Shown piece by piece: positions 11,770 to 27,335 of a stretch of DNA of 64,000 bases. A program made the position numbers and the translations under genes. The stretch spans positions 120,001 to 184,000 of the forward strand of contig CAJNDS010002360.1 in assembly GCA_905221605.1 (NCBI GenBank), given 5' to 3'. Numbering within the stretch: position 1 is the stretch's first letter; the number at the start of each line of letters is the position of its first letter. This DNA is from Symbiodinium natans. Lineage: Eukaryota; Sar; Dinophyceae; Suessiales; Symbiodiniaceae. Below the pieces are notes generated by a model, which did no database searches, was not told the DNA's origin, and saw only the letters and a program-made list of their open reading frames with translations.

Positions 11770-13170
11770 TAACCAGTATACACTGCACAACACTGCACAT
11801 CGATGCATGCTTCTGTCCAATTTCCGTCCCTGTCAGCACCTGCACGATCCGCCCAGCGATGGCAATTGCAGCCTAAGCACATCAAGCAATAGCTATCTGC
11901 AGGAAGTTCAGCTACGAAAGCTCAGCTACGAAAGCTGAAACTGTGGCTACAACGCTGCGAGGGCTGATGTAGTAGACTGATGTGGAGTCACATGAAGCAT
12001 CAGCGGGCTTCCAGCAGATCCCTGTTCCCATTAGGAGAATTTCCTTCTGAGCGATGACCCCTGTTTCCTGCCAAAGAAGCTTAGACTTCCTTTGAGAAAA
12101 CAGACCGCTGCGACTGTCGTGTATCCCGGGCGACGAGATTTTCAAAAGAACGAAGACCTAAGCCGGTAACCCACCCCTCTTTCCGCACTCCTCTACCCAA
12201 CCCCGTCCCCTTGTCATCCCTATCCCTCTCGCTCCATGCGGGCGTCCACTCGTACACTGGGTTTGACATGGCTTGACCTCTGTTAAAAGGAAGTTCCGCA
12301 GTAGCAGACATAGCAGGGGAGATGGTCTCGCAGAGCCATTGTGTCCACCGCTGGTTCACATCAAAGCTATTTGACTATTTGACTCTGTAGCCTTCAAAGG
12401 CCAGAGGGCCTTGTTGGATGCACGAGATCACAAGGTTAAGCTGGTGCATCTGCATGGCCCGCTCCTGTTCCATGGCTGAGAAAGGATTCAAAGCTCACCG
12501 ATTGACTCGGAGAGGGCAGAAGCACCGCCAAGAAACACAAGCTGCATGTGCCTCTACACGGGGAATGCAGCATCCAGCAGAAAAACCACGCACCACGACG
12601 TCTATCCAGTCATCATCACCAACCTGCTCTCAAACACAAGGTCACCGGACGGCACATCTGCACATCCCTTCCGGGGTGCAGTTGTCACTTGACCCCAACG
12701 AGGCACTGCAGCCCTGCCCCATCCATCCCCATCCCATCGTCTCGCGACTTTTACCCTCCCTCCGTCACGCCTGATTCGGCAACTGTGGTTCGGCGACCTG
12801 TCAGGTTCAGAAAGCTGGAATGAAGTGGATTTCAATATTCACGGCATCGTGCCCCCATGTCCTTCTGCCTCGTCTTTCGACATACAGATTGTCAGCGGAC
12901 ATTCCTCCGAACAACCACTTGGGCAAGCTGCACAAGCGCCTGCCTGAGCAAGTGCGACGAGTGCAACGAAGATGCCACTGCATGCCAAAACCGAACGTAC
13001 TACCTTCCCAGTCTGGCAGCTGCCAAATTGTAACTTGCATGTCCACACCTCGGCCAACGACCTCCAAAGCTTCAAGCAGTCCACGTGGCCAGCCTGGCAC
13101 CACAGATGAAGCCGGACGCTCCCGAGCCAAGTCGCTGATCGATACAAGATGTGCAGGGAATATGGTACAC
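11770..13170. other. No confirmed gene
   Basis: Mixed-composition DNA. A minus-strand stretch at 12295-12359 (NQRWTQWLCETISPAM) looks protein-like and could be an exon, but nothing around it confirms this. ORFs on both strands at 12.8-13.1 kb conflict with each other. Confidence 0.3.
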
Positions 13171-13311
13171 CCGCAGCTCGCTCCTCGGTCTCGAAGGTGG
13201 AGAGCATCAAGGTCAGCTGCGACTGCGCTGCCTCCTCCAAGCCCAGCGCGAGGAAAAGCTCGCAAAGCTCCTTAGGAGTGAGAACGGATTTGATTTCCGA
13301 TGGAGTTGCAC
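13171..13311 (-). CDS. Exon of unknown protein
   Basis: A 141-base minus-strand segment is bounded by an AG/G acceptor (ATCTAG) and a GTGTAC donor. It encodes 46 codons with strong helical, acidic composition (TPKELCELFLALGLEEAA, then LMLSTFETEERAA). The exon leaves two bases of phase at its start and one at its end, which is compatible with flanking exons that I could not locate. No family was recognised. Confidence 0.5.
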
Positions 13312-13319
13312 CTAGATGA

Positions 13320-15560
13320 TCCTAAATGCCAAGAACCTCCAGTCAGCAGTTTCAACAAATACAGTGCTCTTTACAGGTGGTGCGCCAGCCCTGAATCATA
13401 TAATGACACGGAGAAAGCTTTCCGCCGCACACACCAGCATCTCCACAGCAATTTTCCTGATCCCGCACCCTCATGGCCTGCTTCGACCAGGGCCCTGTGC
13501 GTATCAGCACTTCGGCGGCGCAGGGCAGAGGTGAGTCCATGGCAGGTCCATGGGTGCTGTAATTTCGCGTGTCTGAGATTCTAGGTTCAAGGCTTGCACA
13601 ACGGAAGCTCAGCAAAGCGAGGTTCGGGGCCTGATGCACTTGGCTTCACAGGTGTGTTAACTAGTTTAGATCTACAGCAGAGTATGTGTGAAATTGCATC
13701 TAAGCAATGACTGGGATGTATGGAAGATGGCTCCCAGCCAAGCAATCAAGCGCAAGCAGAAGCAAGCCGACACGTCTCATGCTTGCAGCGTGGACTTTAA
13801 AGGAATTCCAACACCAGAGAACCTTCCATGACAATAGACAAGCCCTCGACGTCAATGAACGAAACTGTTACGCCAAGGTCCAACATGAAGGACAGCTGCA
13901 TCGGCCTAGCTGCGCCTTCCCTTCCACTTCTCCTTCCTGGCAGTTAGAAGGTCAGAGGTTGTCAAGGCTTCCATCGAGCGAACGATGCCTCAATGCAAAC
14001 CCAAACCATGCCGGGCATGCAACACCAATTGTGTGATACACGGTGGGCGGTCTCACCTTAGGTCTCTGCCAGGAGAAACGTGCTAAAGATGAGGCTTCCA
14101 TTGTCCCTACAGCCGCCACTAAGCTGCACTTTTCCTTTGGAACTGGCAGATTTGGGCTGAAGGGGCTCCTCACACACCCACATCGGGCGGCCTCTAACGT
14201 GAAGGGGCAGCCAGTCAAGTCCTTGCACGGTCGCGCAGCATGCAGACGTGTGTGCAAGTGACGCACACGGATCGGCGGTGGCCAGGAGTTGAAAGGTTGG
14301 GGTGGATGTGGGGCTGCAAACGGTTACAAGAACGGGGTATGGTGTATGATGATGTATGCAATCACCTTTTCCTTCGGGGTTTTAGAGCAGCTGCAGCTCT
14401 CAAAGGCCTCGTCGGCACCTTCGGGCCCGATGGAGATCTGCAGACTAAAGCCTGAGAACTACTTTGGGCACACACAGAAAGAACTGTGCTACGTGCACAC
14501 ATCCAGTGACCCTGGTGACCGCTCTTGCTGCAACTTGTCATGAACTACAGAGCTGGCACGCTCCCCTGCTTGAGCTGCAGGCTGCCCGGTGTTAATGGCA
14601 AGAAGGTCACTTTGTACCTGGAGGCACGGGGTGTGCATCGCACAGGCTTTGGAGTCTGCCCAACTGATGCCGGCGCCGGTACACTGCTGTACCAGAACAG
14701 TCAGTCAGGATCATAGGATGACTGTGGGTGGCACACCTGCCATCTTGCAAATCTTCTACAGCCACATCCTGGAAGTCCTCGCGGCTGTCCCCCCCCTTTT
14801 CTCAGAGATCATGAACAACTTCAGAATACGCGCAGCACGCGAGTTCTATACCCAAAACCGAGATATACCGAGGTCCTCTGGATGGGACAAAGTTGCCACC
14901 ACCCGGTCGCCTCAGGCATGACGAACGTATCCTAGACCCCGGAAGACCTGACTCTGCCCAGACCTCTTGCAATAGCTACGACGGCTCGAAGCATGCTAGC
15001 GTACGGGTACAGTCTGGGATGACACAGACAAGTGCTCCAGGGTCTCTTGTCATGCGTCTATCCCTTTGCAAGAACTTGTGACCTGTGGCTGCCACCTCCC
15101 TCTGTGCGGCGGACACCTTCCCGGTCACACCTGGGCAAGGCACATTCACATCATGCCAGGGTGGGGGGGTGAACTCTCTCAACTACGGACTCATCTCCAC
15201 AATCACCCTGCAGCATGAAGCGCATACACGCTCGATGTCTAGCTCTGGTACGCCAGTGCATTGCAACTCTTTGGAATCCAGGTGTTGAGGCACCGGCGCA
15301 AACACCCACAGAAATGAAGGATTGTTGACCTGCGCGGGGGGGGGGGGGGGGGGGCGGGGGCACAACCCAACACACGCAAGCGACCAACTCTTCCAAGCAA
15401 CTTGCATATACGTTGCTCGAACGAGAACAGCGTAAGCAGGGAGGACCGCCTTCAGCACTCCAAGCCCAGGTCCCTGCAAGCGCACTGATGTGCAATCAGC
15501 TTCAGTCTTGGCTACCTACTCTGCCCTGTCATCCGGAAGTGCAACTCCGCGCCAGTCTAT
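13320..15560. other. No confirmed gene
   Basis: Short ORFs on both strands without recognisable motifs. The only structural feature is a poly-G run (about 20 G) near 15335-15360. Confidence 0.35.
15335..15361. repeat. Poly-G run
   Basis: About 20 consecutive G followed by CGGGGG. This is a likely polymerase-slippage or assembly-sensitive site. Confidence 0.9.
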
Positions 15561-15569
15561 TTGGAGGCA

Positions 15570-15645
15570 TTGGGGTCCTTGTTCTAAGGGGATCCTCCTA
15601 TTTGGGGGACTGTATTAGGGGTCTCTTGTTCTCCTAAACCCCCAT
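15570..15645. mobile_element. MITE-like element, copy 1
   Basis: The right end reads CCTAAACCCCCAT and the interior contains TGTATTAGGGGTC. Both match the element at 55652-55760, which ends CGTAAACCCCCAT after TATGTTAGGGGTC. The left end here is degenerate (ATTGGGGTCC), so this is an inferred, partly decayed copy. Confidence 0.4.
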
Positions 15646-15832
15646 GTGTACCCGGGCCTTCGCAAAGCTCATGGAGGCGTAGGTAGATTCTGAGCAGCAG
15701 ATTTTTTCACAGCGGGCCAGGGTCACATAAGTGAAACACATCTGGGCACCATAATCATGGGAAGACCGCTCGGCTGTGTCGGAAATCATGTACGAGTACG
15801 TTCCCGTTAAACGTCGCAAGGATGACTCAACC
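15646..15832 (-). CDS. Candidate exon abutting the MITE-like element
   Basis: About 62 codons on the minus strand have ordinary protein composition (LRRLTGTYSYMISD, then TYASMSFAKARVH). The frame closes at a TAG that lies inside the terminus of the adjacent MITE-like repeat. The stop may therefore be foreign, either truncating the protein or lying within an intron. No family recognised. Confidence 0.35.
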
Positions 15833-16734
15833 GGAGACACGGCCGGCTTTGATTTTCATTGAAGGCCATTGATCAAGATGCTGAGAACCCGGCTTTCGCC
15901 CACCTGGCCCCATTGCGGAATCTTCTCTCCGAAGTCTGTGTCCCCAAGCCTGGCGTGACGAGGCTCGGGGCCTGAGATGCATGGCCTTCGTTTAGAAGCG
16001 CCTGAAGCGCACTACAGCGTCTGCGCGGAGCAGGTAGACACCTTCCATCGCTGCACCATTCGAGTCCTCCAGTCAGCTACGGCTGGCATCTACGAGACAT
16101 TACGAGACTGTGTTCACACTCTGGCCCTGCACCAATGTGCAATGCACTGCCTTTTTCTGACAACCTTATTATTCTAATTAAGCTCTTCCCGGCATGACGG
16201 TCCTCTTGGTTTGGCGCAAAGGGACAAACTTGACCTCGGCCGTACATGTCTGTCTGGGTGTTCAACATAATTTGCAGCTGCATGCCTGTAAGATCATCAG
16301 GCTTGCAGCAGAAGCAGCTGAGTGGAAGATCCGACAAAAACACCCACAACGCGCTAACAACGGGCCGAGTCTTTTTGCAACATCTCGAAGACCACCGAAA
16401 GTCAAGCATGCCTGTGTGCCCGTTGCAGTCATGCCACATCCTACCCACAGCAGGAAGCGAAGCACCCTCCAGCTTGGCCGTGCATCAGGGCTGATCAGAG
16501 CTTGGGCGGTGACCCTGGATCTCCTGGAGCTGGTTTTCCAGCGTCTGGCGTCCCAGAGCAGATTGAAACGAGGCTAGTCGCTCCCTATCGCCTCTTCAGA
16601 AGATGCTCAAAACAACGAACTTAACGAAAGCACATGAAAGGAAAAGCCCCGGGAGGAGCTAGGCCCTCCCCCCACATCAGGGCACGGCCCCGGCTTTGAT
16701 GTATGCTGTCTCCCGATCTGGCTTACCTTCTCCC

Positions 16735-16850
16735 TCGCGCAGTGCGCAGTGCGCAGTGCGCAGTGCGCAGTGCGCAGTGCGCAGTGCGCAGTGCGCAGTG
16801 CGCAGTGCGCAGTGCGCAGTGCGCAGTGCGCAGTGCGCAGTGCGCAGTGC
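16735..16850. repeat. 7-bp tandem array (GCGCAGT)n
   Basis: About 16 near-perfect copies of GCGCAGT. Because seven is not a multiple of three, all frames cycle through the same peptides (SAQCAVR and its frame relatives). The ORFs on both strands here are artefacts. Confidence 0.95.
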
Positions 16851-16861
16851 AGCAAAAGAGG

Positions 16862-17096
16862 TCAGGCCTGTACTTTGGACTGCACCATGAAGTCAATCTG
16901 GTTGAGTAGCTCCTGTTGCCGGGCCTGCATCACTCGTCTGGACATTGTAAGAAACCCCAAATTCCAAATGAGCAGACGGCCAAAGACGGCTCTTTGGATG
17001 GCAGCAGCCTTTCCGGCCTGCAGCGCCTGGATGCGCTCAGAGACAGCTGCTGCAACCTTTCGAAGAGTCGCGTCATGCCGTGCCTCTATGTGCGCT
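16862..17096 (-). CDS. C-terminal exon of unknown helical protein
   Basis: After an AG acceptor near 17097 a minus-strand frame runs to a TGA at 16862-16864. It encodes amphipathic, alanine-rich helix (HDATLRKVAAAVSERIQALQ; then QARQQELLNQIDFMVQSKV). Composition is strongly protein-like and coiled-coil-like. A short intron in the middle, around the LLIWNLGFLTM stretch, cannot be excluded. No domain recognised; upstream exons probably lie at 17.2-18.3 kb but were not resolved. Confidence 0.45.
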
Positions 17097-17159
17097 CTAT
17101 GTGAACTTACAGAAAGGGCACAAGCAAGTAGCAAACAAAACTTAGCAGCTCTCAACCTA

Positions 17160-19180
17160 AGTCATGTCGCAGCATCTCATTGGCAGTCTTCAAAAGTCAT
17201 CAGCTCAGTTGAGAGCTCGGCTCTCAACAGGGCTCAAGTTAAGGGCGTTGCTCTACTCTACAGGGAGCTGCAGTTACGAGCTCTAACGCCGTGTCAAGCC
17301 TCATTCAAGCGGCTTTATAACGGGGAAATCTTTTGCGGATTCAGCGGGGGCCTCATTCCGGACCTTCTCTGCCTCACTGTGGGTGTCTGCGACGACGCGC
17401 CTGGCAGAGTTTGGGGTCGGCTTTTAGTACTGAGCATACAGAACATACAGCTATGAATGCTGTGGATCCGTGAAGTCGGACTGAACGGCTGCCAGGCTTC
17501 TGTACAGTTTCTTAGTCTTAGTCTGCAGGATTCTCTGTGGGCTGGAAACCAGGGCCGGAGAATTGCTGAGCGAACATATAACAGCCAAAAGTACATACTA
17601 CATGAAGCCACAACCTTTGGGTCTTGGTGCTGTGGGTATCTGAAGTCTGCACAGTCTCGCCCGTTGCAGTTTTCGGGTTTGGCAGGTTTGCTGGCAACCC
17701 CAGGCCAATGAGCTCGAAATGCCAACAATTCCAATTTCGTCAGAGCACTTGTACTCATGGGAAGGCAAGGCAGAAACAGGGTATCCTACGGGTTGTTAAT
17801 GATGTCTTGCGCGCTGGGGCAACTCTGCTTCGCAGATGCAGGCCTTGCAGCAATGGCACACACTTTTGGCAAGCTCTCAAGCAATAACAACACCACCCAT
17901 TCACAGTGTGCACAGTGTACACTACAACATCTTCCACGAGACCGCCGAAGGATTTGGGGCTTGCACCTCACCACTTCTTCGGCGGACTCCGCTGTGCAAT
18001 ACAGCCCATCAATGCCTTGCACATGTGCTGAAACTCCACTGTGCCCACGCTGCCACTTGCCTCTGCAATATATCCTGCGGGTTGCAACCAAGCCGCGTCG
18101 AGCCATAGCCAATGTGGAGGAGGTGACCGTCCCTGAGGCGTGGCAAACTGACAAGGGATGCTGCTTACATTGGAGTACTTCGGCAAAAGGCGATAAATCC
18201 CTGAAGCTAAACCTGCAAGTACATTCTGCGGGCTATGTGTCTCAAGCATCCAAAGGTGAACTCCCTCTGCCTACTCTACGTCTCACTAGTTAGAATGTCT
18301 CAACACTCATGACCCAGGTCTAAGCTGCCGGCAGAAGGCGTGGAAGGCTCGCGACTCCCACAACCCCTAGAACTCTTCATGCGCAGGCGGCGGCGCGGCG
18401 ACAGTCTTATCAGGATCACACCTTTGTCCTCCGAACATACAGAGGATAAACCTGTCAGCTTAGAAGCTGATCAAATCTCTGGGTTCCTAAACCTTCATAC
18501 CTCATGACCATGCTCAGCCACGACACATGCCTATCAGAATCCAGGGCAGCGCTCTGCGACTGGTAGCTGCTTCAAGTCGGAACTCTGAAGTGGGCCTCTG
18601 CCACTGCTCTTCCTGCAGCCTCTCATGGCTTGAGGGGTGACCAGGGGTGCGAGAACTCGTTTCCTTTGGCACAGTTAAAGAGCTCTCCACCAAATGCGCA
18701 GTTTTCTGTCCCGCAGTTTGATGTCCCAAGTGCCCAATAGCGTGCAACATCGGCATGCTTGGAACTAGCCCCAAGGCTGCAGCCGGCAGCCATCGGCCCC
18801 TTTAGCAAGATTCTATCGCATGCAACCTTCCCCTGGTCCACTGCGGCTTTAAAGCTTCTGTAAAACGGACCCCTCGTGCCTCGACGAGCTCCCGACGCTC
18901 CAGGGGTCGTCGTTCCTCCACACTGCGGAGAGCATCTTGGACCTCTGCAAACATGTAAATATGCATCTAGGCTGCCAAAGACATTCCAGTCATCTTTTGG
19001 GGGAGCGTGCAGAAGTAAACCGATGCGAACCTGATGAAGCGCTGCAAATACTTGAACAACCGATCTCACAAGAATGCAACAGAAACTACCATTTTCCCAG
19101 TCCAGCATTGCGACGCATCTTTGCAGGCTATGTGGCCCCAGAGTACTTAGCGCATAGGATCAAAAAGCTCTGCTTTCTGT
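17160..19180. other. No confirmed gene; several ambiguous ORFs
   Basis: Minus-strand pieces such as 17980-18075 (YIAEASGSVGTVEFQHMC) and 18620-19100 look partly protein-like. Their frames, borders and family are unclear, and plus-strand ORFs overlap them. Confidence 0.3.
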
Positions 19181-19186
19181 CGAAGC

Positions 19187-19447
19187 CTTCTTCAGGAGGT
19201 TGCGCTCCTCGCCCTGCCTCAGAATTCTGCAGCCGTCTTGGAGTCTTGTAGCAAAACACTCCACAGGCGGTGCAGCCTCCAAGGGTTTAACAACAGCTGT
19301 CGAGATGTGCCATGCTCCAGTAGAGGGGTCAACCGCTCCAAGGGTGGTCATAGGAGGGCCTTCCTCCCACAGAAAAGCTGCAAGAGCAGGTGTGCAAAGG
19401 GCACCGATTCCACGAATCCCAGACACCAAGCCGGCGAAACCCAAACG
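19187..19447 (-). CDS. 87-codon exon of unknown protein
   Basis: The minus-strand segment starts after GTGCTAG and ends AAGAAG before a GC donor (GCTTCG). It gives exactly 87 codons in phase 0 at both ends. The peptide has good protein composition (GLVSGIRGIGALCTPALAAF; MTTLGAVDPSTGAWHIST; RILRQGEERNLLKK), starting with a hydrophobic helix. I do not recognise the family. The hexamer arrays begin about 190 bases upstream (relative to the gene). Confidence 0.55.
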
Positions 19448-19639
19448 CTAGCACCTCGGGGTGGAAAAAAACAGAAAAACAAAACACTCCAGCAAAAATT
19501 ACCAGAAACAATACTAAACAAAATAATCCCAATAATAACAATGATAATGGTGGTGGTCGTCGTCATCGTACAAGAATCAGATGTACTCATCAGAGTGGTA
19601 TTCGCAGCAGTGACAGTGGCAGGAATTGGCAGGAAGCAG

Positions 19640-20045
19640 GAGCGGGGGAGGAGCAGTAGCAGTAGCAATAGCAATAGCAGTAGCAGTAGCAGTAGCAGTA
19701 GCAATAGCAGTAGCAGTAGCAGTAGCAGTAGCAGTAGTGGTAGTAGTAGTAGTAGTAGTAGTCGTAGTCGTAGTCGTAGTCGTAGTCGTAGTCGTAGTCG
19801 TAGTCGTAGTCGTAGTCGTAGTAGGAGGAGTAGTAGTAGTAGTAGTAGTAGTAGGAGTAGTAGGTGCAGGAGTAGTGGGTGCAGGCGTAGGCGTAGGCGT
19901 AGGCGTAGGCGTAGGCGTAGGCGTAGGCGTAGGCGTAGGCGTAGGCGTAGGCGTAGGTGTAGGTGTAGGTGTAGGAGCAGGCGTGGGCGTAGGTGTAGGT
20001 ACAGGTGTAGGTGTAGGGGGTAGGTGTAGGTGTAGGTGTAAGGTG
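19640..20045. repeat. Hexamer arrays that drift in sequence
   Basis: Successive arrays of related hexamers: AGTAGC/AATAGC (19650-19735), AGTAGT (to about 19760), AGTCGT (19760-19820), AGTAGT/AGGAGT (to about 19870), AGGCGT (19880-19955), then AGGTGT. The plus-strand frame encodes Ser, then Ser-Arg, then Arg runs that mimic an SR protein but end in repeat. Confidence 0.95.
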
Positions 20046-20079
20046 TTGCTGTAGCAGTTCAGCAGCAGCTTGAAACTAT

Positions 20080-20480
20080 TAATGTCTGCATCGTAATAAA
20101 ATTACGAACCACAACAATAATCCGAAGAACGATGGGAACATGAGTAAGAACAAGCATAAGAACAACAATAAGAACAAAGCTTAACATAAACAGTTAAACT
20201 AATAAACAGACTAAGAACAAGAAGAACAATCAGAATGGACAAAAATATGGAAATGAAAAGAGAATGAAAGCAAAAACCCGAATGCTAAAAAAATGTGAAG
20301 ATGAAACAGAATTAGAGCAATACGAAGACGATGCATAAGAATATGAAAGAGACTAAGAACAAGGGCAATAATGAGAATAATACGCACAGGAGTATGACAA
20401 TGAATAAGAACAGTAAAAAATCACAATACATATAGTGCTACAAGAACAATAATAAGATAAGAACAGCCGCCGAAAGAATC
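20080..20480. repeat. A-rich low-complexity stretch
   Basis: About 400 bases dominated by AAGAACAAT, AATAAGA and AAACAGA-like words with few long ORFs. The strand bias for A contrasts with the neighbouring G-rich arrays. Confidence 0.8.
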
Positions 20481-20559
20481 AGGATTAAAGTGCCGCAGCA
20501 AAACAAAACCATAAACCCCTCTGGAGACGGGGCCTCCGCAGCGCCGCAGCGGCAATGGC

Positions 20560-21850
20560 CTGCAAGAGCGAGTCGAAGCCGCAGGGACCCCGCATGCCGT
20601 GCGAGTGGGCCTGGTTGAGCTGCTCCACTGCATCAGCCTGGCGGATGCATTCATGTGCACTCGCTTCGCCATGCACTTGTAAGGCGGCGCCCTCGCTGCA
20701 CTGCCCTAAATGCACATCTCACAGCCCAAGTGCAACATTGCCCAGCTACCGTAGCCACTTGGTCTCTATACTTACACCATACTTATATCTTGAGAGAAAT
20801 CGACCCAGCCGAAAACTAAAGCCCTCAGATCCCAGCTCGGCCTGTAAGCGAGAGTCGCCGCTGACTGCATCCTCGAACCTTTTCATTGTTCAGCTACTTC
20901 GCTACTCTGCCTCATTTCTATTCGGATTCATCAAACAAGGCATTCAGTTTTGTGGCCACTTGTCCTACGAACTGGGGCCTGCGGAGCCGGGCAACCACAT
21001 CCTCCTCTGTCTGCGCACAGCGGCATCGTTCAGCCACTACCTGTCGCATGTCGTGCTGGCTTGCATCTCAAGTCTTTGTGACTTTGCGCTTGTGGAGCTT
21101 CCGGAGCCTCAGCTGCCAGTGCTCGGGAAGTTCTTGCCAAAGCCGAGTGGGATTCGGCAAATGCATGGCCAAGGGAGGCCTCCATCGCACCACGCAATTA
21201 AGGTTCACAGCTAAGGGTGAGCCACTTCCGTTGCAATAGCAAACTCATCTGCAGGCAACGATAGTGATTTCACAGATCCGCACAGCTTTGACAGATGTAT
21301 ATAAGTTATATAAGCATGGATGGTGCCCGGCCTCCAACTCGCTGTTGGACGTGGCCACCCATTGCATGCGACGTTCCAGCGTTTCCTGCTGAATGGCTCT
21401 GCCAATGGAGCTTGCCCGTGAGCAAAGATTAGCATGCAAACAGTTGCAATGGTGTAGTGCTCTTTCGATGGAACTCTGTGAGAAGGAGGAAGTTCGTCTT
21501 CAGGATGTTTTTTGCAGGTCCCAACAGACCCCAAGAGACCTTTGAGACCCTTGGGACGCTTGACGGCTAGCACATCAGATCATTTGCCTGACGATATTGA
21601 AGCAGGCCACGTATGCTTGACCCGGCCCTGTACAGCGGACATCGAAACCAACGTGCCTTTGAGGGGCTGCCGGCTTTCAATACTCTCACGTGGGGAATCT
21701 CAAAACTCTGCAGAGTTCCAAGATGTGAATTCTTGGACAACTGGTCCTCGACGCCTCGAACACCAGCAGCGAGCCGGGAATTCTGCTGCGCAGCTGTCTG
21801 CGCCTGCTCGACGCTGCCAGCTACATTGTGGAATATTGTGGAGTCCACAG
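20560..21850 (-). CDS. Candidate five-exon gene, helical protein of unknown function
   Basis: Minus-strand blocks with protein composition, in transcription order. About 21708-21848: VEQAQTAAQQNSRL, GVEDQLSKNSHLGTL. 21327-21398: acceptor TTGGCAG, GC donor, AIQQETLERRMQWVATSN. About 21080-21200: two frames remain plausible. About 20925-21046: VVAERCRCAQTEEDVVARL, then VGQVATKLNALFDESE. 20560-20700: acceptor GGGCAG, GC donor GCCATT, exactly 47 codons, HECIRQADAVEQLNQAHS. Gln/Glu/Arg-rich helices suggest a coiled-coil or scaffold protein. No named domain. The last exon has clean borders and phase; linkage into one gene is inferred from strand and spacing. Confidence 0.45.
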
Positions 21851-22044
21851 AGTGACAGCTCTATGAAGAAACGATGGAAACGGAACAGCATGTAATTCTC
21901 ACTAACACATGAACAAGCATCAGCCGACCCCCTGCCTCGGTCTCAGCCTTGCACGCTGCTACTGGAGTTAAACTTGCACAAAAGTTGCACAAATCAAAGA
22001 TGAACCCAGCGTTCAGGATGTTCGGGTCCAGATGGCAGCGATTG

Positions 22045-25440
<3,396 letters not shown>

Positions 25441-25678
25441 GGGCGGCGGGCAGATGTGGCAGTGGCGGGGAGGGGGGGAACAACGACGACAAGGAGAAAA
25501 AATCCCAAAAAAGCCTAAATCAAGAAAAGAAGAAGGGGAGAACCAAAAACAATAAGACGATAAGCCTCATGCGATTCTGGTGCGAGGCAGGCACCCTCTT
25601 TTGCAAATTCGCACGCCCCGGGGCGTGTTCCAACCGGAATGCGAGCAGGGGCTTGGAAGTGGTTGCGACACATGATTG

Positions 25679-25855
25679 CTACTTGTCAAAGGGCGTCATA
25701 TTGCACTCGCGAACTGAGCATCGATGTGCAAAGTTCATGAAATACGCTGTCTGAACGAGGGCCTCTCGCAAAGCCTCAGCCAAGCCATCCTTGCGAGGAG
25801 TCGCGCAGAATCCGTGATCTGCGAGCAATGCGAGCAACGGCATGCGAAGATATGA
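25679..25855 (-). CDS. Candidate C-terminal exon, unknown protein
   Basis: About 55 minus-strand codons with good protein composition (LADHGFCATPRKDGLAEALR; ALVQTAYFMNFAHRC) end at a stop (25679-25681). They sit between the megasatellite and a dispersed repeat. No motif recognised and the acceptor is not certain. Confidence 0.33.
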   Translation of the reverse strand, partial: SYLRMPLLALLADHGFCATPRKDGLAEALREALVQTAYFMNFAHRCSVRECNMTPFDK

Positions 25856-25867
25856 TTTCGACTTATG

Positions 25868-26101
25868 AGAAGTCACTTGTCAGGACTCTCAATTGGGCTG
25901 GTGGGCTTGAAGTTTGGCTTCGGTCGGAATTGGGGTTGAGGGCCAAGTTTAGGGCCAAGCTGTCAAAGAATCCACCGAGGCCTCGGGCTGCAGGTGTATT
26001 GGTGGGCTAGACAGGCCCCACCCCTAGTCCCCGCCCTGGGTGGGTACGTTCCCGGACAGGCGGCTCAGAGCCAGCTAATAATTAACACTCACCACCCCCC
26101 C

Positions 26102-26136
<35 letters not shown>

Positions 26137-26220
26137 TGCAATGCCACAGCTTTGAACAAGGCTGCTCTTGCAGGCCCTCACCAAGGCGGATCGCGTAGCG
26201 CTAAAATTAAACTCATGACT
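25868..26220. repeat. Dispersed repeat modules and poly-C
   Basis: Three modules of dispersed families lie together. 25868-25945 contains GGGCTTGAAGTTTGGC and matches 34670-34750 and, more weakly, 31970-32010. 25968-26010 contains CCGAGGCCTCGGGC and matches 51330-51370. 26180-26205 contains GCGTAGCGCTAAAATTA. A run of about 34 C occupies 26103-26135. Confidence 0.65.
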
Positions 26221-26224
26221 CCTC

Positions 26225-27330
26225 GGTGATCCGAGGCCCCCAAAACGATTCGGACACCGAAAACAACTCGAAACCTCTTCCGCACATAAACCCCTTAAAA
26301 TTAGGGGGGCCAGGCTCCGGGAGGCTCCGGTTCTGGAGCAACTCATTCAACAACTCTGCAATTTTTGGGCTTAATAAATGGAATCGTAAATGGAGTCTTA
26401 GCTGAGAACGTGTCATCTCGGCAGCTACTTTTTCGTGCTTCAAAAGTCTGAGAGGTAACACGGCAGCAAGACTGGATGGGCGCCGCTTCCAGACTCCATT
26501 GCAAGAATGTCAAGTGGAGGGCTACACCGCAAGGCCTGACATGCTCCTTTTTGCCTCCCTAGGGCCTGACGACTGCAAGAGTCTCAGAGGCAACACTAAC
26601 AGGGTACACACGGGTACACTTCCTTAACCACCTCTACCTAAGATGGCTGAAGATCCTCACACGTCTGGCATCAATCCTAGCCTCTATTCCCACAACTCTG
26701 TGCAACTTGAGCCAGCCGTATTTTGTGCGAGTCCACCACTAAATCACTATGCAATACAGCTCGCCTCGCATAGCACGAACTCGCACACCAATTTGGGCAA
26801 TCTGAGGCTATGCGCTTGCCTGAGCGGGAGCCGATCCGCCTATCCGGAGCATGGCAGAACGACTGGACCTGCGCAACTGCCTTGACGTCAAAAAAGGCAA
26901 GGACACGTGCTGGGATTACATCTGTTGAGATATGTTGAGATGCATCAGCGAAGGGCGAGCGCTTGCTTTCCCATGGTCAAGAGACGAGTGCATGTATCAA
27001 GCCGGCTCAATAGATTCTGTTCAACCGCCCGGAACGAAGCACTGCCTTCGAGGCGCTTTAGATGTGCAAAGGTGGTCAAGTCCATAGAGGCGCAAGCCCG
27101 TCGATACTCCGAATTTGTGGAAAATCACAAACCAACAAAATCCTGCAAGGGACTCCTGCAAGGACGGTGGCTCATGCATCGTCGCTCGCTTTCAGCTGGG
27201 ATCTAGGGTGTGACATCATGTGACTCAGACGCAAATGCTCATTGAAGCTCCATGAGCCTCCGGGGCGGCCTCCGGGGCTGCCTTCGGGGCGGCCTCCGGG
27301 GCGTTCTCGGAAACCTCCTGGGCCTCTTGA
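26225..27330. other. No confirmed gene
   Basis: Short ORFs on both strands without motifs. Low-level Gly/Pro-type repeats (CCTCCGGGG) at 27250-27305 lie just beyond the stop of the downstream gene. Confidence 0.4.
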
Positions 27331-27335
27331 AAGTC

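Noticed and set aside
10481-11845. 454-codon His/Thr-rich ORF and overlapping Cys/Val ORFs
   Set aside because: Direct product of the GT/CGTGTG satellite.
16607-16909. Ala/Gln/Cys repeat ORFs
   Set aside because: Explained by the 7-bp GCGCAGT array.
19238-20023. 261-codon SR-protein-like ORF
   Set aside because: Ser/Arg runs follow exactly from AGTAGC, AGTCGT and AGGCGT arrays. There is no RNA-recognition domain, and the upstream part overlaps a better minus-strand exon.
20746-20766. CCGTAGCCACTTGG, similar to the dinoflagellate spliced leader
   Set aside because: Several mismatches after the first nine bases, no downstream SL-RNA structure seen, and not positioned at a gene start.
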